In this document: positions 26,471-33,715 of the stretch, in pieces
Layout of the letters: the number at the start of each line of letters is the position of its first letter
Numbering within the stretch: position 1 is the first letter of the stretch
DNA from: Ferruginivarius sediminum
GTDB taxonomy: Bacteria > Pseudomonadota > Alphaproteobacteria > Kiloniellales > Rhodovibrionaceae
Direction of reading: 5' to 3'
Length of the DNA: 64,000 nt
Assembly: GCF_003344765.1 (NCBI RefSeq)
Contig: NZ_QPMH01000001.1
Coordinates: 341,663 to 405,662, forward strand
Translations under genes and position numbers: made by a program
The notes under the pieces: model-generated
What the model was told of the DNA's origin: nothing
Databases searched by the model: none
The model's input: the letters and a program-made list of their open reading frames with translations, nothing else

Positions 26471-26510
26471 GCCGGCCGCCTGGACGGGATAGGTAAGCGA
26501 CGGCGCGCGA

Positions 26511-26539
26511 GATATAAAGAGCCATGCGGGGGTGGTCAA
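26511..26539 (-). promoter_or_regulatory. Sigma-70 type promoter of tRNA-Cys
   Basis: On minus: TTGACC, exactly 17 bases, TATATC. The -10 ends about 41 bases before the tRNA 5' end. It is near consensus and the strongest promoter seen in the window. Confidence 0.78.
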
Positions 26540-26612
26540 GCGGCTCGGCTTGTTACCACGTTCTCTTGTTGGCGCACCCTTTTGTTGCCATGTTGCGGCG
26601 TTGTCTCGCGCG

Positions 26613-26642
26613 GGCATCCCGCATATAAAGCGGGAAATGCCG
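26613..26642 (+). repeat. Bulged hairpin in the pcm leader region
   Basis: GGCAT plus CCCGC pairs with GCGGG plus ATGCC around a 7-base AT loop, with two extra A residues in the right arm. It lies about 60 bases before the pcm ATG. Function unknown. Confidence 0.45.
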
Positions 26643-26702
26643 CGTTGCCCGTGCCGTGGCCGCGCTGCTTGTGCGCGCCGAGGTACCGTCCTGGGGGGAT
26701 TG

Positions 26703-27359
26703 ATGGTCGATTTCACCGCCGCCCGCATGAACATGGTCGATAGCCAGTTGCGCACGAATCGCGTGACCGACCCGCGCGTTCTCGGCGCGTTCGAGACCGT
26801 GCCGCGCGAGCGCTTCGTGCCGGAGCATCTACGCTCCATCGCCTATGTCGACGAAGACCTGAAGATCGCGGATGGGCGCTATCTGATGGAGCCGATGGTC
26901 CTGGCGCGACTGCTGGACGCCGCGCGGATCGATGCTTCGGACGTGGTTCTGATCGTGGGCGCGGCCACGGGCTATGCCTGCGCGCTGACGGCGCGGATTG
27001 CCGCCACCGTCGTCGGGCTGGAAAGCGACAAGGACCTGGCGAAGCAGGCGGAGGCGATGCTGAGCGATCAGGTCACCGACAACGCCGTCATCGTCAAAGG
27101 CGACCTCGCCAAGGGTTATCCCAAGCAAGCGCCCTACAACGTGATTCTAATCAACGGCGCGGTCGAGGACGTTCCCGAGCGGATCACCGATCAGCTCGCC
27201 GACGGGGGGCGGCTGCTGACGGTCGTCAAGAACGGCCCGGGCATGGGCAAGGCGGTGCTGATGGAGCGCATCGGCGACGCCGTCGGCCGGCGCACGCTAT
27301 TCGATGCGGCGACACCCGTCCTTCCGGGCTTTACTCGCGAGAAAGGGTTCGTGTTCTAG
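26703..27359 (+). CDS. pcm: Protein-L-isoaspartate O-methyltransferase family protein
   Basis: 218-residue cytoplasmic SAM-dependent enzyme that repairs isoaspartate in damaged proteins. Family features: MVDSQLRTNRVTDPRVLGAF start, VPRERFVPE, YLMEPMVLARLL, motif I VGAATGYACALTA and LADGGRLLTVV. Motif I has AATG where well-studied Pcm has GTGSG, as is usual for the alphaproteobacterial paralogue found next to tolC, so catalytic activity on isoAsp is not certain. ATG 26703 follows GGGGGGA. tolC begins 78 nt downstream, a conserved alphaproteobacterial pairing. Confidence 0.88.
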   Translation: MVDFTAARMNMVDSQLRTNRVTDPRVLGAFETVPRERFVPEHLRSIAYVDEDLKIADGRYLMEPMVLARLLDAARIDASDVVLIVGAATGYACALTARIAATVVGLESDKDLAKQAEAMLSDQVTDNAVIVKGDLAKGYPKQAPYNVILINGAVEDVPERITDQLADGGRLLTVVKNGPGMGKAVLMERIGDAVGRRTLFDAATPVLPGFTREKGFVF

Positions 27360-27437
27360 TCAGGCCGTATCCTTCCATCATACAAACGCAACGGGGCGAT
27401 TGACCTGCGCGCCATCGAAAGCGAGGCTTACTGCGTC

Positions 27438-28847
27438 ATGATGAATTGCAAGCGCCGCCTGCGACCGCGACTACTCGCCGCTACTGCTCTTGCCGGGCTT
27501 TCGCTCGCCGTCGCGCTGCCGTCGGCCGCTGATGCCGAAACGCTGAAAGAGGCCCTGGCCGACGCCTACGCCACCAATCCGAACTTGAAAGCCGCCCGCC
27601 GGCAGTTGGGCGCTACCAACGAACGGGTGCCGCAGGCGCTGTCGAACTGGCGGCCGGAGGTCAGCATAAGTGGTTCCGCCGGCCGGCAGAAGCTGGACCA
27701 GGAAGGCGAGTTCACCAACACCGATACCACGACGTCGCCGCTCACCGCCCAGTTCGAGGTAAGTCAGCCGCTCTATCGCGGCGGCCGCACGGTCGCCGGC
27801 ACGGAGCGGGCCGAGAACGAGGTGCGGGCGGAGCGCGCGCGTCTGGCCGGGACCGAGCAGGACGTGCTGCTGCGCGGCGTTCAGGCCTACGTCGACGTTT
27901 GGCGGGACCAAGCGGTACTGGGATTGAACGACAACAACGTGAAGGTGCTGCGCCGCCAGCTCGAGGCAACGCAGGATCGTTTTACGGTCGGCGAGGTCAC
28001 GCGAACCGACGTTGCCCAGGCGGAATCGCGCCTGTCTCGGGCGATCGCCGACAGGGAGGCGGCGCGCGGCCAGCTTGAATCGAGCCGCGCCAACTATGTA
28101 GAGGTCATCGGGCATCCGCCGGAGGATCTGGAGCAGCCGCCGGTGCCGGACATTCTGCCTGGTACAATTGAAGGCGCAAAGGAACTGGCGATCGGCAACA
28201 ATCCCGACGTCGTCGCCAACCGCTTCAACGAGGGTGCGGCCCGCCGTCAGGTGCGGGAGGTTGCCGGCGAGCTCCTGCCCGAGGCCGAGTTGGTCGGACG
28301 GCTGAGCCAGCGGGAAAACACCACGACCGAGGACTCCTCCACGCAGTCCGCCGAGATCCTGGCGCAGGTGACGATCCCGCTGTATCAGCAGGGCGCTGTC
28401 TTCAGCCGGGTGCGCGAGGCGAAGCAGACCGCCAACCAGCGCCGGCTGGAGGTGCGCAGCGCCGAGCGCACCGCCGAGCAGCAGGCGGTCAGCGCCTGGG
28501 AGGACCTGCAGGCCGCCCGCGCCCAGATCGAGTCGTTCCGCGAGCAGGTGCGCGCAGCCGATATCGCCCTGGAGGGCGTGCGCCAGGAGAACCAGGTCGG
28601 TGCACGTACAGTGCTCGACGTCCTAGACGCGGAACAGGAGTTGCTCGACGGCCAGGTCAGTCTCGTTCGCGCCCAACGCGACGAGATTTTCGCCAGTCAC
28701 CAACTTCTTTCCGCTATTGGCAAGCTCCGTGCTCGTGCCCTTGGCCTTCCGGTCGAGTACTATGACGTCGAAAGAGGGTACAACGCTGTTCGGGATAAGA
28801 TATGGGGGTGGGGAATTCCGAGCGAGGGCGACGACGGAAATGAATAA
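27438..28847 (+). CDS. tolC: TolC-family outer-membrane efflux/secretion channel
   Basis: 469-residue outer-membrane protein. A signal peptide ends around ADA (residue 33 area: LPSAADAETL). Two OEP repeats follow, each with long coiled-coil helices: the first has LKEALADAYATNPNLKAARR (family start) and the second AKELAIGNNPDVVANRF. FTVGEVTRTDVAQAESRLS and NQVGARTVLDVLDAEQELL are the paired equatorial motifs. It serves type I secretion or RND efflux with partners encoded elsewhere. ATG 27438 or 27441 are both possible. popZ follows after 89 nt. Confidence 0.94.
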   Translation: MMNCKRRLRPRLLAATALAGLSLAVALPSAADAETLKEALADAYATNPNLKAARRQLGATNERVPQALSNWRPEVSISGSAGRQKLDQEGEFTNTDTTTSPLTAQFEVSQPLYRGGRTVAGTERAENEVRAERARLAGTEQDVLLRGVQAYVDVWRDQAVLGLNDNNVKVLRRQLEATQDRFTVGEVTRTDVAQAESRLSRAIADREAARGQLESSRANYVEVIGHPPEDLEQPPVPDILPGTIEGAKELAIGNNPDVVANRFNEGAARRQVREVAGELLPEAELVGRLSQRENTTTEDSSTQSAEILAQVTIPLYQQGAVFSRVREAKQTANQRRLEVRSAERTAEQQAVSAWEDLQAARAQIESFREQVRAADIALEGVRQENQVGARTVLDVLDAEQELLDGQVSLVRAQRDEIFASHQLLSAIGKLRARALGLPVEYYDVERGYNAVRDKIWGWGIPSEGDDGNE

Positions 28848-28936
28848 TTGCACCTGAGTTGCGCGTTTTCTGTTTCTTTACCTTCGGGGTGCAGAGTGCA
28901 GGCTGCGTTTCGCGACGGTGCGGGACCGGGTGAACC

Positions 28937-29749
28937 ATGAGTGATCAGCAGCATCGCGACGGCGGCGATCCGTCGATGGAGGAGATACTCGCCTCCATCC
29001 GGAAGATTATTTCCGAGGAAGGCGACGAGTCGCCGCAGCCGTCACAATCTTCGCGGCCGTCCGAATCGTCGGCGGATAGCAAGGCGTCGGAGGGCGACTC
29101 CGCTACGGAAGAGCACACCGCCGCCGACACAGCCGATGAGTCGGAAGCCGAGGAAGAGGTCCTGGACCTGACCGAAGAGGTCGAGGTGGAGGACGAGGCC
29201 ATGCCGGCGGAAGAGGCCGCGCCCGCGGAAGAAGAGACTGTGGACGATGAGGCTGTGCCGGCGCGGGCCGAGACGGCGTCGCAAGAAGCTGAACCGATCG
29301 CGCACACGGGCGAAACGGACGCCGGTGGGGAGGAAACCCTGCCGGGACCGGCCGACAGGCCGGACGCCGAGGACGCCAGCGCAGCGGAGGCGGGGGCCGC
29401 TGCGGTCGAGCCACCCGAACAGAAGGAAACGTCAGCCATGACGCCTGACACCGGCGGCATCGATGCTGGGACGCGCGACTCCGTGATCTCCGAAGAGACT
29501 TCCACGACGGCCACCGCGGCGCTCACCGAGCTTGCGCGTGCCGCGAACGCCCGCGACTACGGCGACGACAAGCCGAAATCCGACGCGGACCGAATTCTTG
29601 AGCAGCTTGTCCGCGAGGCGCTTCGCCCGCAGCTCAAGGCCTGGCTGGACGAGAACCTGCCGGGACTCGTCGAGAAGGTGGTGCGCCAGGAGATCCGCCG
29701 GATCAGCCAGCGGGCCGAGGCCACGGCGGAAAGTGAGAGCGACGACTAG
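28937..29749 (+). CDS. popZ: Polar organizing protein PopZ (DUF2497)
   Basis: 270-residue cell-pole scaffold protein. The N-terminal helix H1 is intact (SMEEILASIRKIISEE, residues 14-29), as is the C-terminal oligomerisation part (ILEQLVREALRPQLKAWLDENLPGLVEKVV, followed by QEIRRIS). Between them lies an unusually long acidic, Ala/Glu/Asp-rich disordered linker of about 185 residues, well beyond that of the 177-residue Caulobacter protein as I recall it. PopZ binds ParB and other clients and forms a condensate at the pole. The neighbour valS is the usual genomic companion in alphaproteobacteria. Confidence 0.93.
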   Translation: MSDQQHRDGGDPSMEEILASIRKIISEEGDESPQPSQSSRPSESSADSKASEGDSATEEHTAADTADESEAEEEVLDLTEEVEVEDEAMPAEEAAPAEEETVDDEAVPARAETASQEAEPIAHTGETDAGGEETLPGPADRPDAEDASAAEAGAAAVEPPEQKETSAMTPDTGGIDAGTRDSVISEETSTTATAALTELARAANARDYGDDKPKSDADRILEQLVREALRPQLKAWLDENLPGLVEKVVRQEIRRISQRAEATAESESDD

Positions 29750-29827
29750 GTATCGGGCCTTTGCGCCTACGCCGGACGACACGGCCAGGCGGCAGCTCAT
29801 CTACCTTTAAACCCGATTGAACCCGAT

Positions 29828-29858
29828 CGTGGGATCCGCCGCGCTGGCGGATCCCACG
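29828..29858. terminator. 13-bp inverted repeat between popZ and valS
   Basis: Arms 29828-29840 and 29846-29858 are perfectly complementary with a 5-base loop (GCGCT). There is no U-run after it, so a Rho-independent role is uncertain. It lies 79 bases after the popZ stop. Confidence 0.65.
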
Positions 29859-29987
29859 TCGTATGTGCCGTTCCGCGTAAGCGGCCGCGCCGCGCATGAC
29901 GGCCATGCACCGGCTCGCCCCTTGCTTCATCCGGTGAATTGGCTAGTTTGCGCCCTCGCGAAGGACGTAAAGAGGGTGCGACCGTCC

Positions 29988-32705
29988 ATGCTGGACAAGA
30001 CCTATCGCCCGGCCGAGGTCGAAGCGAAATTCTACGATATATGGCGTCAAGACGGCGCGTTCGCCTGCCATCCCGACAGCGCGGCCCGGCCCTATACCAT
30101 CATGATGCCGCCACCGAACGTGACCGGCAGCCTGCACATGGGCCACGCGCTGACGTTCACGCTGCAGGACGTGCTGATTCGCTACAAGCGCATGCAGGGA
30201 CGCGATGCGCTGTGGCAGCCGGGCATGGACCACGCGGGCATTGCCACCCAGATGGTCGTGGAACGCAACCTCGCCGCCGAGGGAATCAGCCGTTACGACC
30301 TGGGGCGACCGGGTTTCCTGGAGAAGGTCTGGCAGTGGAAGGCGGAATCCGGCGGTGCGATCTCGCGTCAGCTCACCAATCTGGGCGCTTCGCCGGATTG
30401 GGCGCGCGAGCGCTTCACCATGGACGACGGCCTGTCCAAGGCGGTGCGCAAGACCTTCGTGGACCTTTACCGGCAGGGGCTGATCTACCGCGACCAGCGT
30501 TTGGTGAACTGGGATCCGAAGCTGCACACCGCGATCTCCGACCTGGAGGTCGAGCAGGTCGAGGTGAACGGCAAGCTTTGGCACTTCAAGTACCCCGTCG
30601 AGGGTGAGAACGGTGTCTTCATCACCGTCGCCACGACGCGGCCGGAAACCATGCTGGGCGATACCGGCGTGGCCGTGCACCCCGAGGACGAACGCTACAC
30701 GCATCTGGTCGGCAAGCACGTCATTCTGCCGCTGGTGGGCCGGCGCATTCCCATCGTGGCGGACGAGTGGGCCGATCCCGAAACCGGCAGCGGCGCCGTG
30801 AAGATCACGCCCGCGCATGACTTCAACGATTTCGAGGTGGGCCGGCGGCGGGGCCTGGAGACAGTCAACATCCTGGACCGCAACGCCCGCCTGAACGACA
30901 ACGTGCCGGAAGCCTACCGCGGTCTCGACCGTTACGAGGCCCGCAAGCGGGTTGTCGCCGATCTCGAAGCGCAGGGCCTTGTGGCCGAGATCGAGGACCA
31001 CGTCCACATGGTCCCGCACGGCGACCGCTCCGGCGTGGCGATCGAGCCGTGGCTGACGGACCAGTGGTACGTCGATGCCAAGACCCTGGCGAAGCCCGCC
31101 ATCGAGGCGGTGGAGCAGGGCCGCACCCGCTTTGTCCCGCAGCAGTGGGAAAACGTCTACTTCGAGTGGATGCGCAACATCCAGCCGTGGTGCATTTCGC
31201 GCCAGATCTGGTGGGGACATCAGATCCCGGCCTGGTACGGCCGCGATGGCGATATCTTCGTCGAGACGACGGAAGAGGCGGCGCGCACCGAGGCCGAGGC
31301 GCACTACGGCGTGGCGGTCGAGACGCTGGGAGCCGAGGAGGAAGCCAGCGCGGATCAGGCCGCCCGCGTCGCCGAGGGGAAGCTGGTCCTGCTGCGCCGC
31401 GACGAGGACGTGCTGGACACCTGGTTCTCATCCGGCCTGTGGCCGTTCTCGACGCTTGGATGGCCCGACGAAACGCCGGAACTGCGGCGGTACTATCCCA
31501 CGGATGTCCTGGTAACAGGCTTCGACATCATCTTTTTCTGGGTTGCCCGGATGATGATGATGGGCCTGCACTTCATGGACGAAGTGCCGTTCCATACCGT
31601 CTACATCCATGCGTTGGTCCGTGACGCCAAGGGCCAGAAGATGTCGAAGTCGAAGGGCAACGTGATCGATCCGCTCGACCTGATCGAACGGTTCGGCGCC
31701 GATGCGCTTCGCTTCACCCTGGTCGCGCTGTCGGCCCAGGGCCGCGACATCAAGATGTCGGAGCAGCGGGTGGAGGGTTACCGCAACTTTGCGACGAAGC
31801 TGTGGAACGCCGCGCGCTTCTGCCTGATGAACGAGGTCGCGCCGGATCCGGCCTTCGATCCGCGCGCCGTGAAGCAGACGCTCAACCGCTGGGCTATCGC
31901 GAAGACCGTGCGCGCCGGGCTGGCCGTCGATGCCGCGCTGGAGGCCTATCGTTTCAACGATGCGGCGGGCGCGCTTTATCAGTTCACTTGGCATCAATTC
32001 TGCGATTGGTACGTCGAGTTCGCCAAGCCGATCCTGCAAAGCGGCGACGACGAATCGCGCGCCGAGACGCGGGCCACCATCGCCTGGGTCATGCAGCGCC
32101 TGTTGCATCTGCTGCATCCCTTCATGCCGTTCGTGACGGAGGAACTCTGGGAGCAGTTCGGCGGCGGCGAGGGGGATCGCCTCATCACCGGTACCTGGCC
32201 TGCTTTTGGCGACGACCTTCTGGATGAGGCAGCGGAGGCGGAGATCGACTGGGTTTCCCGCGTTGTCGGCGAGATACGCACCGTCCGGGGCGAAATGAAC
32301 GTCCCCAGCAACGCCGAGGCGCCACTGCTGCTGAAAGGCGCAAACGCCGAGACGCGGCGCCGTCTGGACGCCCATGCGCCGCTTATCAAGCGTCTGGCGC
32401 GGCTGGAGTCCGTTGATCTGACCGACGCGGCAGTGCCGCATGGCGCCGCGCAGTTCCTGCTCGACGAAGCCACGGCAATCCTGCCGCTGCAGGGAATTAT
32501 CGACATCGACCAGGAGCAGCAGCGCCTTCAGAAGGAAATCGAGAAGCTGGAAAGCGATCTGTCGAAATACGACAAGAAGCTGTCCAACGAGCAGTTCCTG
32601 AACAAGGCACCGGCCGAGGTCGTCGAGGAACAGCGTCAGCGCCGGGCCGACGCGGCGGCGGCGCGCGACAAGTTGGCCCACGCGCTGGATAGGCTGGCCG
32701 GCTGA
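29988..32705 (+). CDS. valS: Valyl-tRNA synthetase
   Basis: 905-residue class I aminoacyl-tRNA synthetase that charges tRNA-Val. The HIGH motif is HMGH (residues 50-53 in NVTGSLHMGHAL), and KMSKS at 551-555. The CP1 editing domain is present (TTRPETMLGDTGVAVHPED). The C-terminal coiled coil (EQQRLQKEIEKLESDLSKYDKKLSNEQFLNKAP) is complete. An upstream TTG frame to 29817 exists, but MLDKTYRPAEVEAKFYDIW is the family's normal start. It stands next to popZ and before an AT-rich gap. Confidence 0.97.
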   Translation: MLDKTYRPAEVEAKFYDIWRQDGAFACHPDSAARPYTIMMPPPNVTGSLHMGHALTFTLQDVLIRYKRMQGRDALWQPGMDHAGIATQMVVERNLAAEGISRYDLGRPGFLEKVWQWKAESGGAISRQLTNLGASPDWARERFTMDDGLSKAVRKTFVDLYRQGLIYRDQRLVNWDPKLHTAISDLEVEQVEVNGKLWHFKYPVEGENGVFITVATTRPETMLGDTGVAVHPEDERYTHLVGKHVILPLVGRRIPIVADEWADPETGSGAVKITPAHDFNDFEVGRRRGLETVNILDRNARLNDNVPEAYRGLDRYEARKRVVADLEAQGLVAEIEDHVHMVPHGDRSGVAIEPWLTDQWYVDAKTLAKPAIEAVEQGRTRFVPQQWENVYFEWMRNIQPWCISRQIWWGHQIPAWYGRDGDIFVETTEEAARTEAEAHYGVAVETLGAEEEASADQAARVAEGKLVLLRRDEDVLDTWFSSGLWPFSTLGWPDETPELRRYYPTDVLVTGFDIIFFWVARMMMMGLHFMDEVPFHTVYIHALVRDAKGQKMSKSKGNVIDPLDLIERFGADALRFTLVALSAQGRDIKMSEQRVEGYRNFATKLWNAARFCLMNEVAPDPAFDPRAVKQTLNRWAIAKTVRAGLAVDAALEAYRFNDAAGALYQFTWHQFCDWYVEFAKPILQSGDDESRAETRATIAWVMQRLLHLLHPFMPFVTEELWEQFGGGEGDRLITGTWPAFGDDLLDEAAEAEIDWVSRVVGEIRTVRGEMNVPSNAEAPLLLKGANAETRRRLDAHAPLIKRLARLESVDLTDAAVPHGAAQFLLDEATAILPLQGIIDIDQEQQRLQKEIEKLESDLSKYDKKLSNEQFLNKAPAEVVEEQRQRRADAAAARDKLAHALDRLAG

Positions 32706-33083
32706 GCGCGTGGTCCGTCATTCCGCAGATTATTTGCCCGGCGCCTCCCTGGGTGCCGATACACAACCTGTGATAGCATATTGACCGAATGTCGGCAGTG
32801 ATTTTACGCCGTAATTTCTAAATAAATTCTGGGGATATATGGAAATAAGGCTAATGTATATCTCCGATGCGAACAAAAGGATGACATATCGTTGGTCTTT
32901 GTATGTTTGGCGCGAAGCGCATAATAAGTCGAAATACTAACAGTATTACTATTCTGAAGGTTTAATAAATAAAATATTAACCTAAAGATTTTTGTTCACA
33001 AGATTGTGACTGGCGAATGCTTATATCTCGATGTTAGCAAGCGCGCATTAGAACTCTTAAATGCAATCAAATGGTGCAGCACG
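32706..33083. other. AT-rich intergenic region upstream of the sensor/chemoreceptor pair
   Basis: 378 bases. Hand counting gives 57 G+C in the 180 bases 32821-33000 (about 32 percent), against roughly two thirds in neighbouring genes. It contains a perfect palindrome AATACT-AAC-AGTATT (32933-32947) and a wobble-containing 10-bp hairpin (32831-32840 with 32856-32865). No open frame of useful length. It probably holds the promoter and regulatory sites of the next two genes; a flagellar sigma-28 site was sought and not found with proper spacing. Confidence 0.7.
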
Positions 33084-33656
33084 ATGGCGCGCTTTCTGCC
33101 TGTTCTTCTCGCGGCGGCAACCCTGGTTCTTCCGTTCACGGCAACCGCCAATGAATTCGAGCCGCAGATCAGGTCCCTGATCGAGGACGAAGTCCGTCCA
33201 TGGTTGAATGACGCGGCTGTGGTGGATGCCATTGCGGCGCAGAACAAGCGGCATGCGTCCCTTGATCCAGAGCAGATCGAGGAGCTGGACGAGCAGTGGG
33301 GGGCCGAGGTTGATGAGGGGGAGGGGCCGCTGGTCGACAAGGTGATGGACAATGCCCTGTCCGATTTTCTCTCCACGAAAAAATCGGAACTCGGCGGGCG
33401 CGTGTCGGAAGTCTTCGTGATGGACAATAAAGGCCTCAATGTCGGCGCCTCGAATCTAACCTCCGACTATTATCAGGGCGACGAAGCGAAATGGCAGGAA
33501 TCGTACGGGACCGGGCGCATGCACATCGGCGAGGTCGAGTTCGACGATAGTGCGGAGGCGTTCCTGTCGCAGGTCAGCCTGCCGATCGAGGATCCTTCGT
33601 CCGGCGAGGCGATCGGCGCGATCACACTCGGCGTCAACGTCGAGGAACTGTTCTGA
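33084..33656 (+). CDS. Secreted Cache/PDC-like sensor-domain protein
   Basis: 190-residue secreted protein with a signal peptide (MARFLPVLLAAATLVLPFTATA). After an acidic helix (residues about 25-75) comes a segment of the Cache/PDC type: VSEVFVMDNKGLNVGASNLTSDYYQGDEAKW, then IGEVEFDDSAEAFLSQVSLPIEDPSSGEAIGAITLGVNVEEL. These are features of extracellular sensor domains of chemoreceptors and cyclases, here with no membrane anchor or output domain. It ends 59 nt before the chemoreceptor gene on the same strand, so a co-sensor role is plausible but inferred. ATG 33084 gives the signal peptide; a GTG at 33006 would spoil it. Confidence 0.75.
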   Translation: MARFLPVLLAAATLVLPFTATANEFEPQIRSLIEDEVRPWLNDAAVVDAIAAQNKRHASLDPEQIEELDEQWGAEVDEGEGPLVDKVMDNALSDFLSTKKSELGGRVSEVFVMDNKGLNVGASNLTSDYYQGDEAKWQESYGTGRMHIGEVEFDDSAEAFLSQVSLPIEDPSSGEAIGAITLGVNVEELF

Positions 33657-33715
33657 ACGCGTCATCGATATTCCGCATAACTGACTGATTTTCCAGGATC
33701 TGACAGGGGACCGTC

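Noticed and set aside
26280..26525. Longer version of the unknown gene 25671-26279, running through tRNA-Cys
   Set aside because: It overlaps a tRNA gene and its promoter region; a promoter and leader fit ATG 26279.
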